Of a stretch of 64,000 nucleotides of DNA, positions 11,325 through 22,050 are shown in pieces. Position numbers and translations under genes: made by a program. Position 1 is the stretch's first letter, and every line of letters begins with the position of its first letter. This DNA comes from Diphasiastrum complanatum. Lineage: Eukaryota > Streptophyta > Lycopodiopsida > Lycopodiales > Lycopodiaceae. Under the pieces are notes generated by a model that did no database searches, was not told the DNA's origin, and was given only the letters and a program-made list of their open reading frames with translations. The DNA is taken from assembly GCA_029204225.1 (NCBI GenBank), contig CM055096.1:38273623-38337622 (forward strand). The letters are read 5' to 3'.

Positions 11325-11972
11325 TGTGACAGATTTCAGATCCTTAAGATCCAATCTACTTGAATGACCTTTGGTTAGAAAGAGAAATACACTACCAATC
11401 TCACCAATGTAGAAAAATCAGCATCTACACACAATTTGATATGCAAACACTAATAGAACTTGATCAAACTTGAATGAAATGATTATGTACTGTTGCTGTC
11501 CGTACAAAACCAGCAAGCTACTGTATTTCACACGTGTGGATCCAAAAATAGCAAATATAGAACATTCTACACAGAATTGCAAGCAATCACCAAGATAGTG
11601 CACCAATGGATAGTAGAACCCAAGAGAACCATGTATAAGCATGAAATGAGATAGAGAAGAGAGAAGATAACTCTCTCCACGAGTTACATCCTTTTATAAC
11701 AGGTCCAAACCCTATTTGGCTACTTGGCTTTCCCACCAAAATGCTAACCCTACCAATTTTGGGTCTAGATTCAATGTACCCAACTTATTCAAATTGAATC
11801 TACTCAAACTCGCATTCTACCTTTCCCACACTTTCAAAAAGTGTTTATTCAAATGAAATGTAGACTAATGAACTTTGAAAAGTCAACCTCTAAGTCTAAA
11901 ACAAGTTTTGGCCTCAATATGCCAAATATGAAAATATTGCAAAATGTGATGAAACTAGTTGAATCTTTCACA
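11325..11972 (-). repeat. Copia-C 5' LTR (648 bp)
   Basis: Starts TGTGACAGATTTC beside the PBS and ends GAATCTTTCACA. Carries CACACGTGTG at 11529-11538. About 97% identical to 8817-9466 by eye. Confidence 0.95.
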
Positions 11973-12786
11973 ATTTGCAATTGCCCATATAAATTGTTGA
12001 AGCATCAATCCCAAATAGTGAAAATACATTCCAAAGTTGAACCAAGGATTTGATGTTTTGATTATTCCAAATAACCATTGATGAACAATCATTTTTGACA
12101 TTATTGAATGAAAGATTCACTGAGTTAGTATCGATTAAGCAATGCGAACTTCTCCAGAGAAACTGATATAGATTGATGGCATATTTTAAAATCAGCTTCC
12201 TATACAGTATTGGTTGACTAAGAGAATATTCCCAATAATTATTCACATCCATACATGCTAAATATGCACGAGAATTACATATTGGCTTTTGAGTTCTAGA
12301 GAATCTCTAGGAATAGGGTCCTCCAACTGAAGTTATGAGGCATTGAACAATAATCCAAGGTATTGATACAAGTTAGATTATATGGAATAATGAAATCTAT
12401 TCATTGTGGACAATATCCTTGTTGAATACCTCATACTCCATTAGATTGTTGTCAAAAATAAAAATATTCTCAAAGGCTCCCAAATCAAATTGAATTGGTT
12501 CGCAGATCGCGGATCCTTTAAATAGCCACTCAATTCCAAGCCATGGAATATCGGTTCCATATAGTCCTCATTTTGAAATTTTGGTGAATGCCTTGATCGA
12601 CTTTCTTTGAGCATAACAATCTTCTCATTTTGATGACCCATAGTTGCTTGATCATTCACCAGATTAATGCATCATGTAGGTCAAGTTCCGGACTTTGATG
12701 GTTGAAGTTAAACTCAAAAGGATGTTCAATTATCTTCACATCCTGATATAAATCTCGACTTTCATCTGAATCCTGATTTTTACCAT
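11973..12786 (-). other. Coding-like minus-strand stretch, unrecognised
   Basis: Two fair-sized minus frames (about 11973-12252 and 12441-12659) encode non-repetitive peptides with no domain I recognise. They lie downstream of the acidic frame at 12787-13350 on the same strand and may be further exons or a decayed gene body. Low confidence. Confidence 0.25.
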
Positions 12787-13350
12787 CTACTGTTGCAACT
12801 TGGTCAGAATCTTGAATTGGAATTCTTTGACTGCAACTATATCTAGACCTGGGACTTGACTTTCATTGTCGCTTTGCTCATCCGAATCATTGTCCTTGCT
12901 TCGTTCATCCGCTTCGTCATTGTCACTTTGCTCATTAGACTCATTGTTGGGATCATCTTCATCTTCATAAGTTTCTTCCCTTTCATTCACATGCGGTTGT
13001 CGATCTGTTGATGCTTTAGTATATACACTCACTAAATTCTGAATTCGCATCTTCATTTTCTCAAACCACCTAGATTGTTTTTCTTTTCTTTCAGCTTCCA
13101 GCTTAAGCCTTTGTTCTCGTTGCTCGTACTTTAAAACATATTCCATAGTTTCCCTTAATTGAAACCCAGGCTGGAGAGAATTAGTTTGCAGATAGTTTTC
13201 TACAATACTGCGATATTGAGGATGTAAGCCATAGATACTTCTTAGTGCTCCATTTAACTTGACCATTGGAGGCTCATTTTCATCGTTGGAACTTGTTTGT
13301 GAAGAAGTAGATCTAGATGAGCTAGATTCAGATGCATTAATTTCCATCAT
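12787..13350 (-). CDS. Acidic, Ser/Asn-rich coiled-coil protein, hypothetical
   Basis: A 187-residue open frame of unknown function. The N-terminus is Ser-rich (SESSSSRSTSSQTSS). The middle (residues about 60-115) is charged with a helical, coiled-coil look (LKYEQREQRLKLEAERKEKQ). The C-terminal third is a dense acidic run of Asp/Glu/Asn/Ser. The frame stays open upstream through an Arg-rich RRRPRQGLKEM stretch, so the true start or an intron boundary may lie to the right. It sits downstream of the SET-domain gene on the same strand and could belong to the same locus. Composition suggests a nuclear protein, which is inference only. Confidence 0.4.
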   Translation of the reverse strand: MMEINASESSSSRSTSSQTSSNDENEPPMVKLNGALRSIYGLHPQYRSIVENYLQTNSLQPGFQLRETMEYVLKYEQREQRLKLEAERKEKQSRWFEKMKMRIQNLVSVYTKASTDRQPHVNEREETYEDEDDPNNESNEQSDNDEADERSKDNDSDEQSDNESQVPGLDIVAVKEFQFKILTKLQQ

Positions 13351-13364
13351 CTCTTTTAAGCCTT

Positions 13365-13427
13365 GACGTAGACGACGAGGTAATTGCTTTATATGAGGAC
13401 CGTTGTATTACATTCGTCGTCTACGTC
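13365..13427. repeat. 14-bp perfect inverted repeat
   Basis: GACGTAGACGACGA at 13365-13378 is the exact reverse complement of 13414-13427, with a 35-nt spacer. On the minus strand both arms fall in or near an Arg-rich coding-like stretch. It could form a hairpin, or be a short terminal repeat. Confidence 0.7.
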
Positions 13428-13839
13428 GACCATTACGAGGATTATTGTCTCCAACGCTAAATGAGGATGAATAATCCTATATACCAAAATAACAAGAAGT
13501 AGGTTGAAACAATGCTTGATAAACATTTCCTTCCAATACTTGATAAATGTTGCATATGAATATAAATTACCTCTTTGTTTAAAAGTATGAACATACCAAT
13601 GTATCTAATAGACCATTTTTCTTTTCAACTTGTTAATATTCAATGAACTCAAAGAATTGCACGCTTCTACATATTTACATATTTATGGATTTCACATTCA
13701 TTAGCTTTCACTTATTATCTTATGTAAACATCTAGGTAAATGACGAATAATGCTCCTAACATTTGACATATTTAATGACACAAACCAAATACAAGATGCA
13801 TGGATTATACATCTCTGCATATCAACAAAATTTAAATCT
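13428..13839. other. AT-rich spacer, no recognised feature
   Basis: Stop-rich in all frames. It could be an intron or 3' region of the SET-domain gene. Confidence 0.4.
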
Positions 13840-14861
13840 TCACATTTGACTTATTATCTTTTGCAAACATTTGGGTAGAGGATGGTTGAAACTATACTTG
13901 ATGAACAATTCCTCCCCAAACCTAATAGATCTAGTGGCACAGACCCTTACATAAGTGCCCTTTACATTCCTAGTAAAACATTCTTCTTTTCCATTGGTGC
14001 ATTCTTCAAAATCACAATTTGTCAATAGAGGGTGGCCAATGGAACTATTTATATATGCAGCAATGTTTTCGTGCACATCTGGATGTCCATCAATGTATGT
14101 AGGATTTGCCCTTGAGATGTTACCTCCTTGCATGCGTTGCTCCTCTAGAGAACGAGCATTTCAATTCAAGCCATATACTTGCATTCTCCATTGGTGATGA
14201 CACAAAGCATGCCAATCACCCCAATTCTATGTCCTGCATATGGCATCGATGTCACAACACTATTTAGAGGGACCTCAATACTACTCAATGCAAAAAGGCC
14301 CAAACCAGCCTCAGGAAAGTGTTCACTAGGCATGATCTTGTACATTCGACCCCAATACATAAATGGTGTTCCATTTAATGGTAATGGTGATTGGAGTGGC
14401 CAACACGAATATTTACTTCTAATGAAAGTTTTTACTAATGGTTGCAAGCTAGGTGGAAGAGGAAGATCAGACAAAGCACCTAGAATGTCTTTTGACACAT
14501 CAACAGTGCGTAGAAATTTGCAATTATCTTTCAAACTAGTCATAGTTTGTCCAAGACGTGTTCTCCTTTTTAAAGGGTGGTCAAGTTTGTGGAATCCACG
14601 TGGAGTATCGTGGAGGACTCATGTGCAACATCTAGGATAGGTGTGGTTGGGTGGTAAGAATGTTCTAGAGATTTGGAGACATGGATTGAATCACAAGGCA
14701 TTGATGAACTTATTATATCATGCAAGGGGTCATCATCAACAAGAGCATCATCTAAGGTCAATGATGATCCAAAATCAATATTCATGTGATTTATCCTATC
14801 AATAATATTCTCAATCTCTCTTGCAACTCTTTTCCTTGAAACCAACTTATGTTCCTTCTTC
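13840..14861 (-). pseudogene. SET-domain protein gene, broken or with unrecognised introns
   Basis: Three minus-strand frames in order. 14570-14861 begins after a good splice acceptor (CAACTTTTGCAG) and encodes a charged stretch. 14166-14543 contains FPEAGLGLFALSSI (residues 76-89), the first SET block. 13840-14133 contains TYIDGH, ENIAAYINSS followed by TNCDF (about residues 23-42), then VRVCATRSIRFGEELFIKYS, the NxxHxxxPN-like and GEELxxxY blocks of the SET fold. SET domains transfer methyl groups from S-adenosylmethionine to protein lysines. The frames change near 14560 and again near 14150 without an obvious donor-acceptor pair, so it is probably a pseudogene. The canonical HSC of NHSC is replaced by a longer NSSIGHPLLTNC, an unusual variant. 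Substrate unknown. Confidence 0.65.
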
Positions 14862-14889
14862 TGCAAAAGTTGAAAATGTTAGATGTATC

Positions 14890-14892
<3 letters not shown>

Positions 14893-14959
<67 letters not shown>
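14893..14959. repeat. (CT)n microsatellite
   Basis: Pure CT dinucleotide run of about 67 bp just upstream (minus sense) of the first SET-gene frame. The open frames running through it are artefacts. A CA/GT-rich tract follows at about 15009-15057. Confidence 0.95.
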
Positions 14960-14962
<3 letters not shown>

Positions 14963-15486
14963 CATGAAACATAAATTAATATATAACACAAGTCATAAAC
15001 CAGCAGCATAAAACACACACACGCACACACACAAACACATGCACACACACACACACCCACCCTAAACACAATTCATGAGAACATTATAGAGTGCCAATCA
15101 AAACTCCCGAACCACACAATTATATCCTACTCCAAAATGTCACCACATGCTCCCTCCCTGCAGCGTTTGGGCTTTTTTGTGGAACTCATCTTCCAAGAAA
15201 AGCATTTGAACCACGCCTTTAACAGAAGAAAACAATGGCTTCACACCTTCCTAGAATTGGGAGTGTTGGTTACTTTTAACTCTCTCTCCAGTGTTCGGGA
15301 AACTTTTTTGAGGTTTCCCTCAAAAATCCCATATCTTAAGGAGTATTCCGGCTACTGACATGGGATATGCTTCTACTTGCCGGTTCTCCTCTATAAAATC
15401 TCAAATTTATCACGTAAAATATCCTACAAAATTTTGTAGTTGTCGGTTTTGGAGAAAAGATGCCGATTCAATTCCTTAATAATGTC

Positions 15487-15490
<4 letters not shown>

Positions 15491-15579
<89 letters not shown>
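15491..15579. repeat. (CT)n microsatellite
   Basis: Pure CT run of about 89 bp. Confidence 0.95.
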
Positions 15580-15582
<3 letters not shown>

Positions 15583-15632
15583 CGTGAATGAGTCTATTAT
15601 GGGTGATTGGATATGGAAATCAAGATAAACTA

Positions 15633-15797
15633 CATCTAATCATTCTATTTGGATTTTTTCTTTTAGAAGCAAGTGAGAGATTAACTTCATCTAATCATTC
15701 TATTTGGATTTTTCCTTTTAGAAGCAAGTGAGAGATTAACTTCATCTAATTATTCTATTTGGATTTTTCCTTTTAGAAGCAAGTGAGAGATTAACTT
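15633..15797. repeat. Three tandem copies of a 55-bp unit
   Basis: CATCTAATCATTCTATTTGG begins each copy; units start at 15633, 15688 and 15743 and differ at only one or two bases each. A young local tandem duplication (minisatellite), not CRISPR, since there are no spacers. Confidence 0.95.
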
Positions 15798-16255
15798 CAA
15801 AGTATCGCGGCACTCATCCTATCGATCAATATTTATTGGCCAAACCTTAAAGTGTCATAAGGGTCAAAGATTAAAGCATTTCCAAATTTTTTTTAAAGAG
15901 TTTATCTCTCATACTCTTGGATTCTCTGTGTGCACTCCATTGGCCCAAATATGATCGTTGACAATCCTCCTTGTCCGAATCCAAAGGCTTTTGCATTATG
16001 TGCATGTACATGGTATCTACTCATCATATTCTGGTTGGAACTGGTCCAATAATCCAATTGCAAATCGCACAAATTCTTTTAGTGTCATTCAAGTGAAAAT
16101 TGACAAATTGTAACATGTGACAAAAATTGACAATAGTCTTTGTACATTTAGTGCATTTGCAACCTTATTTGTGATGGAGTGGTGTCTTGGCTTTCCAAAG
16201 AGCAATATACTATATCGCAATCCTCAACCAAATCGAAGTACATCACTATTACAAA
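15798..16255. other. Intergenic, no recognised feature
   Basis: No coherent coding frame or repeat seen. Confidence 0.4.
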
Positions 16256-16666
16256 TTAAAAAAATATGACATAAATCAATATACATACATGTGATGGATC
16301 AATAGGCGGTCTACGTCGACTGATGGAAGAGCTTGAAGATGAACCAATCAATAGTTGCTCATTGTACTTTAGTCTTGCTTGTTCCTTTTTTCTGTGATAC
16401 AGCTCAATTTTTTTCTTTTCTCCAAAATCATGTGGAGGTACGATAATTTTCCTAGAATTTATAATTCCAATCAAATTTCATTGTAAGAATATATTTGCAA
16501 AAAAAATTATACACTCATATTCAAATAACAAATAAAGTGCAATTGATGTCAATATCAATAACAATATATACCTGCAATTGCGATCATGAGATGAATCGCT
16601 ATCTGATGATGATGACATCATCAATGACATATACACATTGTAGCCAGCTACTCTACACCACATCAT
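16256..16666 (-). other. Two possible minus-strand exons
   Basis: The frame at about 16290-16474 encodes a Lys/Arg-rich then Ser-rich peptide ending SSSSSSISRRRPPIDPSH, followed by a donor-like GTATGT. The frame at about 16580-16666 encodes MSLMMSSSSDSDSSHDRNC, followed by GTATAT. The Ser run and RRR motif loosely recall N-termini of PIF/Harbinger-type nucleases, but no nuclease core is present, so no function is assigned. Confidence 0.25.
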
Positions 16667-17327
16667 AAGTAATCATTACGAGACTGTATGTACTGAACAA
16701 GTATAATAAAATTTGTTAAAGACATGCCAACATCTAATCCACGTATATTCTAGTTATGCTTAATGTAAATCTAATATTCTAGTAACATTGCTACCGATTT
16801 GACATAATATTACGTCATAAAATCTTAAAAAACTTGTCAAATTACTTGTTTGATAATATTATGTACTATTTCTTATCTCCTGATTTTGTCTTGTATGTCA
16901 AATCTCAAGAAAAATAAAATTTATAACAATATAAAGCTAGCTTTAGCAATTAAATACTGCCATAATGATCTTTGGATTGATTTTTTTATGTTCCATCATA
17001 TTAAAAAATATATTTTATGTAAAATCCTACAATAAAATATTCTCATAAAATCTAGAAAAGATAATGATAGTGAGATTGTTAGTTTTTTTTATTACTAAAC
17101 TATGTTTTTTTGTTGAATGTAGCTTAGTGATTTTGGAAGACACATGACCGACGCGTAGTACAAACAAGGTTATGATCATGGATATGTCGGCCTTAAGGCT
17201 TTTATGGAATTCCATGGATTGTTTCCAATCGTAAACTCTTAACCTTTATTGTGTTGTGATTGTTTACTTTGTGGTTTACAAGTAAGTTTAATTTCAATTT
17301 AATTGAATCTTTGATTCTATTTTGTAG
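16667..17327. other. AT-rich stretch, no recognised feature
   Basis: Very AT-rich with stop codons in all frames. It could be intronic to the exon-like segment that follows. Confidence 0.4.
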
Positions 17328-17498
17328 AGAGGCTCTACAACTTCAAGCGTTCATGATGTGGACGAAAATGTGAAAAATATTGAGGAGCAAAATGTGGAAG
17401 AGAACATGAATGAGAGCGAAGGAGAGTTTGAAGATGTGGACACCAACGTACACCTACAAGACGAAGGAAACGAGGGGGGAGGAAGTGATGATGAGTAG
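17328..17498 (+). other. Possible terminal exon with acidic tail
   Basis: Preceded by a pyrimidine-rich acceptor (TTCTATTTTGTAG) and ending in a stop. Encodes a Glu/Asp/Asn-rich tail finishing EGGGSDDE. Acidic tails of this kind occur at the C-termini of hAT or BED-zinc-finger transposase-like proteins and of many nuclear proteins. No catalytic domain is visible upstream. Confidence 0.35.
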
Positions 17499-19340
17499 AG
17501 TTTTTATATTAAATGAAAAGAAACTAATCCACTCTAGGAAAGCATCAAATCTAATCCACTCTACAGTCCACAACCACACACAAAAGGAGGAAAGGGCAAG
17601 ATCATAAATGCATCACTCAAGAAACAAGCATGATCAAGGAGCTCAATAAATGCACCAAACTCGTGAAGGCTCTTCTCATTTCAGCATGGAGTTGATACAA
17701 TTCACAAAAAGCTCCTCTTCACAAAGAGGGAGTCTCTTAAATAAGCAAGAGAGCTCCTTAGGTGGCATCCTAGTGGAATTTCCACATTGCACAATTTACA
17801 AGTGGAATAATGCTCTCCACTAGAGATCACCATCAAAAGGTGGCTCACTCTACTTTTTTTAAAGGGGGTCTACATGCATTTAATACATTTGCCTAGAAAT
17901 ACTAGTCCCTACATGGTCATTCCATCTTCCAAGATTCACCATGAGGCTTACACAGTTCTTACTTGTCATTACTAACTAGTATTCCTCGGCTCTCAGTCTT
18001 CATTAGTCTCGTCTTCTCAGAGACCTCCTCGGTCTAAGGTGAGAGGTGCTCTTGAGCTGCTTTGTCCAAGTATCTTGGGGATTCGTCAGAAGCAGCCAAC
18101 ATCATCCCACCCCTAATGTGTTGTAGGACCCACTGCAACTCATATTCGACGATGTCGCTCCGCTTTGCATTGGCATCTTCGATCGTCACTTGGAAAAGCG
18201 TAGATCCTCGTTCGCCTACACAAAACCAAGTGCTTATTGTTGCTAGTCTTTATCACAAAAATATTTTTCACAAATTGACGCAATTGGATTAGAATGTCTT
18301 ATTGCTATAGGTGGTTGACATTCTCAAAGTGGAGAGCTCTCATCAACTTCACGACTTGCATGCTCGAGTGCTTTCCATGTGTCTCTTTGTTTTGTCACTT
18401 GTATCTGCCATTGATGGTTTCATCTTTGGTTTCATGGCAGATTCTATTTTTTGGGAGGTCTGTATCCTCCATTCGCTTTTGGGTGTTTCTGTGGTTCTTC
18501 TCTCAGTTGAAGTTTCAGTCTCAAGGAAAACCTTCGATCTACAAGTTGTAAAAACTTTGATTATTAGAAAGGATGAAGGAACTGATAGTTCTATAGTTGC
18601 AGCCTTGGACCCTTGGAATGTCGAGCTTTGACCACCACTTGTTGGGTGAGGAGCTTGTTTTATTTTGCAAGTTCACGGTTGTCTTCATCTTTCTTTTCTG
18701 CAGCTCTTTCTTTTGATCCGTTACTTTTGGATCTCTTTGGGCTTCGAAGGAGGGGATTTAACTATCATTGCTCCAAAGAGTTTCTTTTCATCAAAATTGA
18801 TCTGACTCATGTGTTGCTTAAGTTTTTGTCCTTTCCTCCTCAGCTTTGGATCTTCCTCTTTAGTTCTTCTAGCTGCTTCACCTGCTTCTTAAATTTTTGT
18901 TTGGCTGATCAACCATTGTAGGTGGCAATTGGTCTCCACAAGACATTTGCAATGATCTTTCAACTGCTTCGGTAGGACTATAAAAAACTAGGGATTTCTT
19001 ATAAGAACAGTAAATAGATGATAACATTTCCTGTTGGTTGGGTGGTTTTTCTCCATAGGTGTCCTTTTGGTTGCATGCAACAGGATCTAGTCAAATCTTC
19101 ACTAGGCAATCCTTACATTTACTCACATGCTTTGGTTCATCTTCTTGTGTAGATGAGGCTTATTGTCAAGAGCAAGATCAAGAGGTTGATCTTGAAGGGC
19201 TTCAATAACACAAAACGAAAGGTGGCAATTCGGAGCTAGTCAAGAGCATCAAAGAGAAGCCAAGTGGAAAAGATAACTTAAATATGTTTTCGTAGGTTTT
19301 TAAAGACTCAAGTAAGGTCAAAGGAACAACAAGAAAGTGT
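17499..19340. other. Intergenic, one possible minus-strand coding segment
   Basis: Mostly unrecognised. On the minus strand about 18046-18230 is open and codon-like (VGERGSTLFQVTIEDANAKR onward, about 62 residues, ending HLSP). It is preceded by an acceptor-like TTTTGTGTAG. Family unknown. Plus-strand frames at 18294-18921 are Phe/Ser/Leu-rich and overlap each other, so I do not accept them. Confidence 0.3.
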
Positions 19341-20419
19341 TGTTCATGTTTACTTTATTTGTTTTATCTCATGTTTGAGCAATTTTCTATGAATGTGCTT
19401 AAAGAACGAAACGTTTCTATTTACAAAGCTTTGCTAGCTTTCAGCCCTCTGCCTGAGAAAATGTTCGCGAACACAAAAGTCAAGAGACACGAAGCACGAA
19501 AGATTCACGAACGAGAATCTTTTGCGGTCCAGCATGAGAAAGTCAGATGACGAAGATGAAACCAATGGCGCAACACGAAAAAACGTCGCAAAACCTTTTC
19601 TGCCCTCACGCTCTATGAAGGACCAGCAAGGTCACACAAGTATCCAGAAGTATAGATGTCTGATTTGATGGCATGACATCAGCAGATATACTCTAAATCG
19701 TGGCTAATCCGCCACTCTTGTAATTTTTTGATTAGTTGTAGATCTAATTACTCTAATCTAAAAGGTTACACAAAGCGACTATATACTTACTGGATGATAC
19801 TTGATAGAGAGAGCATATACAGATATACAGAGATGTATGAAGTAGTCTGATGTTAGTAAGCAATCAAGACAAAAAATACAGAACAAAAGTCCGTCTGCAT
19901 GCGAGACAAGTTCCCGTGATTAGGATCCACAGAGATCTACAAGTCCGCTAGTAAGCGAGACATCCACTCGTGAGAGAACTGTATTTCTCTCACACCAACG
20001 CACTACGTGGATCTGCATGTAGTGCTTGAAGAATCAGAGAAAAATCAATAGATGATCTTGTAGCCATTGTGCACATGCAAATGTATCTGCTATTATTCAT
20101 ATGTCTGATTCTCTCATTCATTTAATTTCGCACCTTGGTTGAAACTTTGTTGAATGCTACATTAATTTATAAACGTAGATCAATAGTGCCTGACTAAATT
20201 ATGGAGGACTGTAGGAGTGATTCAGCTGGCAATGACCAGCGATCGCATCTGAACTCCATCTGAATCGCATTGAACTGTTTGCGGCTCATTTAATCTCTTC
20301 CATCAGTGGTATTAGAGCCTCTCTATTGTCATAATCTGACATAGCCAAGAAGCGATCAAGATCCAGGAGACCAAGCATTCAGACGAACAACCATCAACAA
20401 TAGAACAGACTTCAGAAGC

Positions 20420-21110
20420 AATGGCTTCAATCAGCAGCATACAGAACAAGATCTGTACAATTCTTGATTCTTCAGGATCTAACTTTCTAGCTTGGAAAGT
20501 TAAAACATCACTGATACTCAAGGGCGAAGGTCTATTCCCCTAGGTGGATGGCACAGAAGAGATGCCTACGACATCAGACAAAGAGCTCCGTGAGTGGAGG
20601 GAGAAAAACGACAAAGCAGTAGCCTTGCTATCTTCATCCATCGAAGATAGTCTCACACTTGACCTGGCTACACTCTCCAAAGCTAAGGAGATGTGAGATG
20701 CACTACTCACAAAATTTCAAATGAAATCAAGAAGTCAAATCATGATGCTGGAAGATCAGCTGACAAATCTATAGTGGGATGGGAAAGACCTCACTTATTT
20801 CGTAAGGAAGATGAAGGATCTATTTCTATCACTACATAACTCTGGAGCAGAGAATGCAGTGTCAACTGAGAAGCAGCTCACTTACCTATTGAGAGCCTTA
20901 CCCAAATCATTCTAGACAACAAGGACCCTGCTCGCGAAAGATCCTACCATGAACCTCGAAAAGGCGATTGTCAATATTCGAGAGGAAGTCGAGGCGAGAG
21001 AACATCTTGATCACAAAGATGGTTCTGACCAGGCCCTCTACGACAACAAAGAAAAATTCAAGAAACAATCTATGCCTAAAAGGGAGTCAAATCAGAGACA
21101 AGATCAATTT
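20420..21110 (+). pseudogene. Copia-D Gag remnant
   Basis: Translates as a copia Gag (UBN2 type): SSGSNFLAWKVKTSLILKGE, KNDKAVALLSSSIEDSLTLD and TEKQLTYLLRALPKSF. Gag would form the particle shell. The frame is broken several times. Confidence 0.8.
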
Positions 21111-21544
21111 AGATAAAATTTGTTCAATCTTTAGTCCAGTCGCATGTTCAACGAGTTTCAACTATGTGTTCCACATGCCAATCCAATCCTGAGCATGAAC
21201 AGTTACCAGCAACAACATCCCCACCGACAGATTTTTGGGGAGGGGGAGACAGAGTGGATCTGCTTGGATCCACTGGAGTAGTTGCGCTGCCAGCAACAAC
21301 ATCAGCAAGATCGACAGCCAAGGTCACAAGTCTAATATGAAAAAGACAAGACTAAACAAGGCAGATGGGTAATCCAAAGAGACTCAATCTGAAGAAGTAC
21401 CCCAGTCACGACGAAGATCCTTCAGAAAGGGAAACACAAGCATTGGGAAATCAATCTCCTTCTTCAACCAACCTCTCATCATACATCTGCATCCATTCTC
21501 ATGCCTATCGCCCACACCATCTACCGTTGTCACTACCACCCTTC

Positions 21545-21890
21545 TTTCCATTTGTAACTTTTGGATGCATTTGCTATATCAATATCACTCTTGATGATAG
21601 GACAAATGAGGATCCATCTTCAAGAAACGGTATTTTTGTTGGTTAAAGTGAGGTGAGCAAGGCTTACAAAGATTTGATTCCTTCAACTAAGAAAGTGGTC
21701 ATTGGAAGAGATGTCATTTTTTATGAGGGAAACTTTTCAGAAGTGTCTTCAAGTGGTGGTTTGTATGTTGGATCTAACATTCTTGATGATACTTTAAATG
21801 TTGATATTGAAGAGCCTACTGCAAATCAAAAGCCAAGGAGGACATCAAGGCAAAGGCAACAACCTTTGAGACTCACTTATGATGAAAAAG
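21545..21890 (+). pseudogene. Copia integrase-RT linker fragment
   Basis: Encodes NITLDDRTNEDPSSRNGIFVG then SKAYKDLIPSTKKVVIGRDVIFYEGN, the C-terminal side of copia integrase, and a linker ending LRLTYDEKGKQ. Closest to the matching part of Copia-E in this window, in the opposite orientation. Confidence 0.85.
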
Positions 21891-22050
21891 GTAAGCAACT
21901 TGACTTCTTTCACAAGCACAGGCTCTTCCAGCGGGCTACTAAACATCCAATCTTTTTCTTGCTAAAAAAGAAAGTTCATAGTGGTGTGAGTTGGATATAG
22001 TTGTTTATTGTGGTCAAGCCCACAAGTACTCAAACCTTGGTTGTTGGGTC

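Larger units (their letters stand above)
8817..11972 (-). mobile_element. Copia-C: gag-bearing, Pol-poor copia-derived element (TR-GAG-like)
   Basis: A 3156-bp element with two LTRs (650 and 648 bp), a near-perfect PBS, the copia PPT, one Gag frame, and only the C-terminal tail of RNase H. Protease, integrase and RT are not present. LTR copies differ at about 20 positions by eye (about 3%), suggesting roughly one million years. Flanks show a 5-bp imperfect target duplication (AATTG left, ATTTG right). Gag is closely similar to that of Copia-E, and both end in VEEGV, so Copia-C may have used proteins of that family. This matches the published idea of non-autonomous terminal-repeat elements with a Gag domain; mobility is inference. 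Confidence 0.88.
19341..21890 (+). mobile_element. Copia-D: decayed copia element(s), plus strand
   Basis: Parts: a probable 5' LTR ending CTTCCATCA near 20305; PBS TGGTATTAGAGC (20307-20318 approximately, one base off the tRNA-Met complement); a Gag region (about 20420-21110); a Gln-rich stretch; and, from about 21545, the segment after integrase (FGCICYINITLDDRTNEDPSS onward), which matches Copia-E closely. The two halves may come from different copia families joined later. Many breaks; old except perhaps the 3' segment. The LTR left end is uncertain. Confidence 0.7.

Noticed and set aside
8817-11972. Copia-C as a simple deleted copy of Copia-E
   Set aside because: Its LTRs differ clearly from Copia-E LTRs and its own LTR pair is consistent, so it is a separate family even if its internal part arose by deletion.
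14791-15069. Minus frame with Arg-Glu and Val-Cys runs
   Set aside because: It is a translation of CT and CA microsatellites, not a gene.
15440-15628. Plus frame with a long Leu-Ser run
   Set aside because: Translation of the CT microsatellite at 15491-15579.
15633-15797. CRISPR-like direct repeats
   Set aside because: The 55-bp units are adjacent with no spacers, and the DNA is plant nuclear; it is a minisatellite.
16256-16666. PIF/Harbinger transposase
   Set aside because: Only a Ser run and RRR motif; no DDE nuclease core or terminal inverted repeats seen.
18294-18921. Overlapping Phe/Ser-rich plus frames
   Set aside because: Three overlapping frames of biased composition, no domain, no splice context.
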